A stretch of 63,781 nt of DNA from Oscillibacter sp. Its GTDB lineage: Bacteria > Bacillota > Clostridia > Oscillospirales > Oscillospiraceae. This document shows, piece after piece, positions 63,542 through 63,781 of the stretch. The position numbers and the translations under genes are program-made. The notes beneath the pieces are model-generated. The model searched no databases, had not been told where the DNA came from, and saw only the letters and a program-made list of their open reading frames with translations. Location: NCBI GenBank assembly GCA_022652655.1, contig JALCRQ010000005.1, forward strand, positions 1-63,781, written 5' to 3'. The stretch's first letter is position 1, and every line of letters starts with the position of its first letter.

Positions 63542-63748
63542 TTAAACTGGAGAAAGTCTCTCTACTCTTTTACCCGTCGGGATTAAGTGTTGAGCGGTTT
63601 TTTTGTGAAAACCAAGAAATTTCAGATAGGCGTACAAACAGTTGGGTAGATAATTGTTAAAAATGTCCATGGTAGAAATTTTTATAGGCTGGTGATGACA
63701 ATAGGCAACGGAAATGTTAGCCATGATGGTATACGTTTGGCTAAGCAT
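63542..63748 (-). CDS. Possible small protein, doubtful
   Basis: A 68-codon open frame in A/T-rich DNA, with alternative starts at 63748 and 63724. Neither has a Shine-Dalgarno sequence, and no known motif is seen. It ends 160 bases upstream of the helix-turn-helix gene. It may be chance. Confidence 0.25.
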   Translation of the reverse strand: MLSQTYTIMANISVAYCHHQPIKISTMDIFNNYLPNCLYAYLKFLGFHKKTAQHLIPTGKRVERLSPV

Positions 63749-63775
63749 AAAAAAAGTTATGACATCATGGTATAC
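63723..63775. repeat. Two GGTATAC-containing direct repeats
   Basis: ATGATGGTATAC (63723-63734) and ATCATGGTATAC (63764-63775), one mismatch, 41 bases apart, at the window edge. They may be binding sites in a promoter or an iteron-like array that continues outside. Confidence 0.5.
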
Positions 63776-63781
63776 TTTGAG

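Larger units (their letters stand above)
60495..63781. mobile_element. Left end of an integrated element (continues beyond the window)
   Basis: Begins at the tRNA fragment and contains a large serine recombinase, a TnpW-like small gene, a non-coding repeat-bearing stretch and a helix-turn-helix gene. These are typical of clostridial integrative elements related to Tn4451 or Tn1549 groups. Base composition becomes clearly more A/T-rich towards 63781. The right end is not in the window. Confidence 0.75.

Overview
The window looks like a piece of chromosome from a high-G+C (about 60% by eye), endospore-forming Firmicute of the Clostridia, probably Oscillospiraceae-like (Flavonifractor/Oscillibacter type). 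The taxon is inferred from sporulation genes (ylbJ, yqfC, yqfD, a SpoVK-like AAA ATPase), the yqfC-yqfD-phoH-ybeY order, a large Alu-containing SRP RNA next to dnaX, SLH surface proteins and G/C-rich third codon positions. No 16S rRNA gene is present to confirm it.

Layout. 1-9.2 kb: the end of a deoD-type gene, ylbJ, then yqfC-yqfD-phoH-ybeY-(small membrane protein)-recD2-comF and an mreB/mbl gene. 9.2-12.4 kb: a leftward apbE / NusG-II / Gx / AAA-ATPase operon resembling flavinylation and quinone-linked electron-transfer loci. 12.5-19.8 kb: an unknown membrane protein, pfkA, a DUF4127 lipoprotein, ybaB, dnaX, the SRP RNA gene and a ZIP metal transporter. 19.9-27.9 kb: a leftward block with a VTC-type polyphosphate polymerase, DUF4956 protein and secreted beta-helix-like protein, preceded by a two-component system, a NAGPA-domain protein and a GT2/GtrA glycosyltransferase. 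28.0-32.6 kb: a sulfonate-type ABC importer followed by split SuyA/SuyB-like genes, probably sulfolactate uptake and desulfonation.

32.9-48.1 kb is the most distinctive part. A c-di-GMP-I (GEMM) riboswitch with an intrinsic terminator sits in front of a REC-GGDEF-EAL-REC-GGDEF gene that carries an in-frame TAG inside the EAL domain. It is followed by a stand-alone Hpt protein and three very large hybrid histidine kinases, none with a DNA-binding output. This reads as a c-di-GMP-controlled, c-di-GMP-producing phosphorelay whose main effector is broken or split here.

48.3-60.2 kb: arsR-arsP with a clear promoter/operator, a 1,596-residue SLH surface protein with a small Cys-containing partner, an AgrC/LytTR-type two-component system and a membrane PAS-GGDEF protein. 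60.2-63.8 kb: a gene remnant, then a tRNA 3'-end fragment with its terminator, directly abutting a large serine recombinase gene. A TnpW-like gene and a helix-turn-helix gene follow. This is the left end of an integrated element that runs out of the window.
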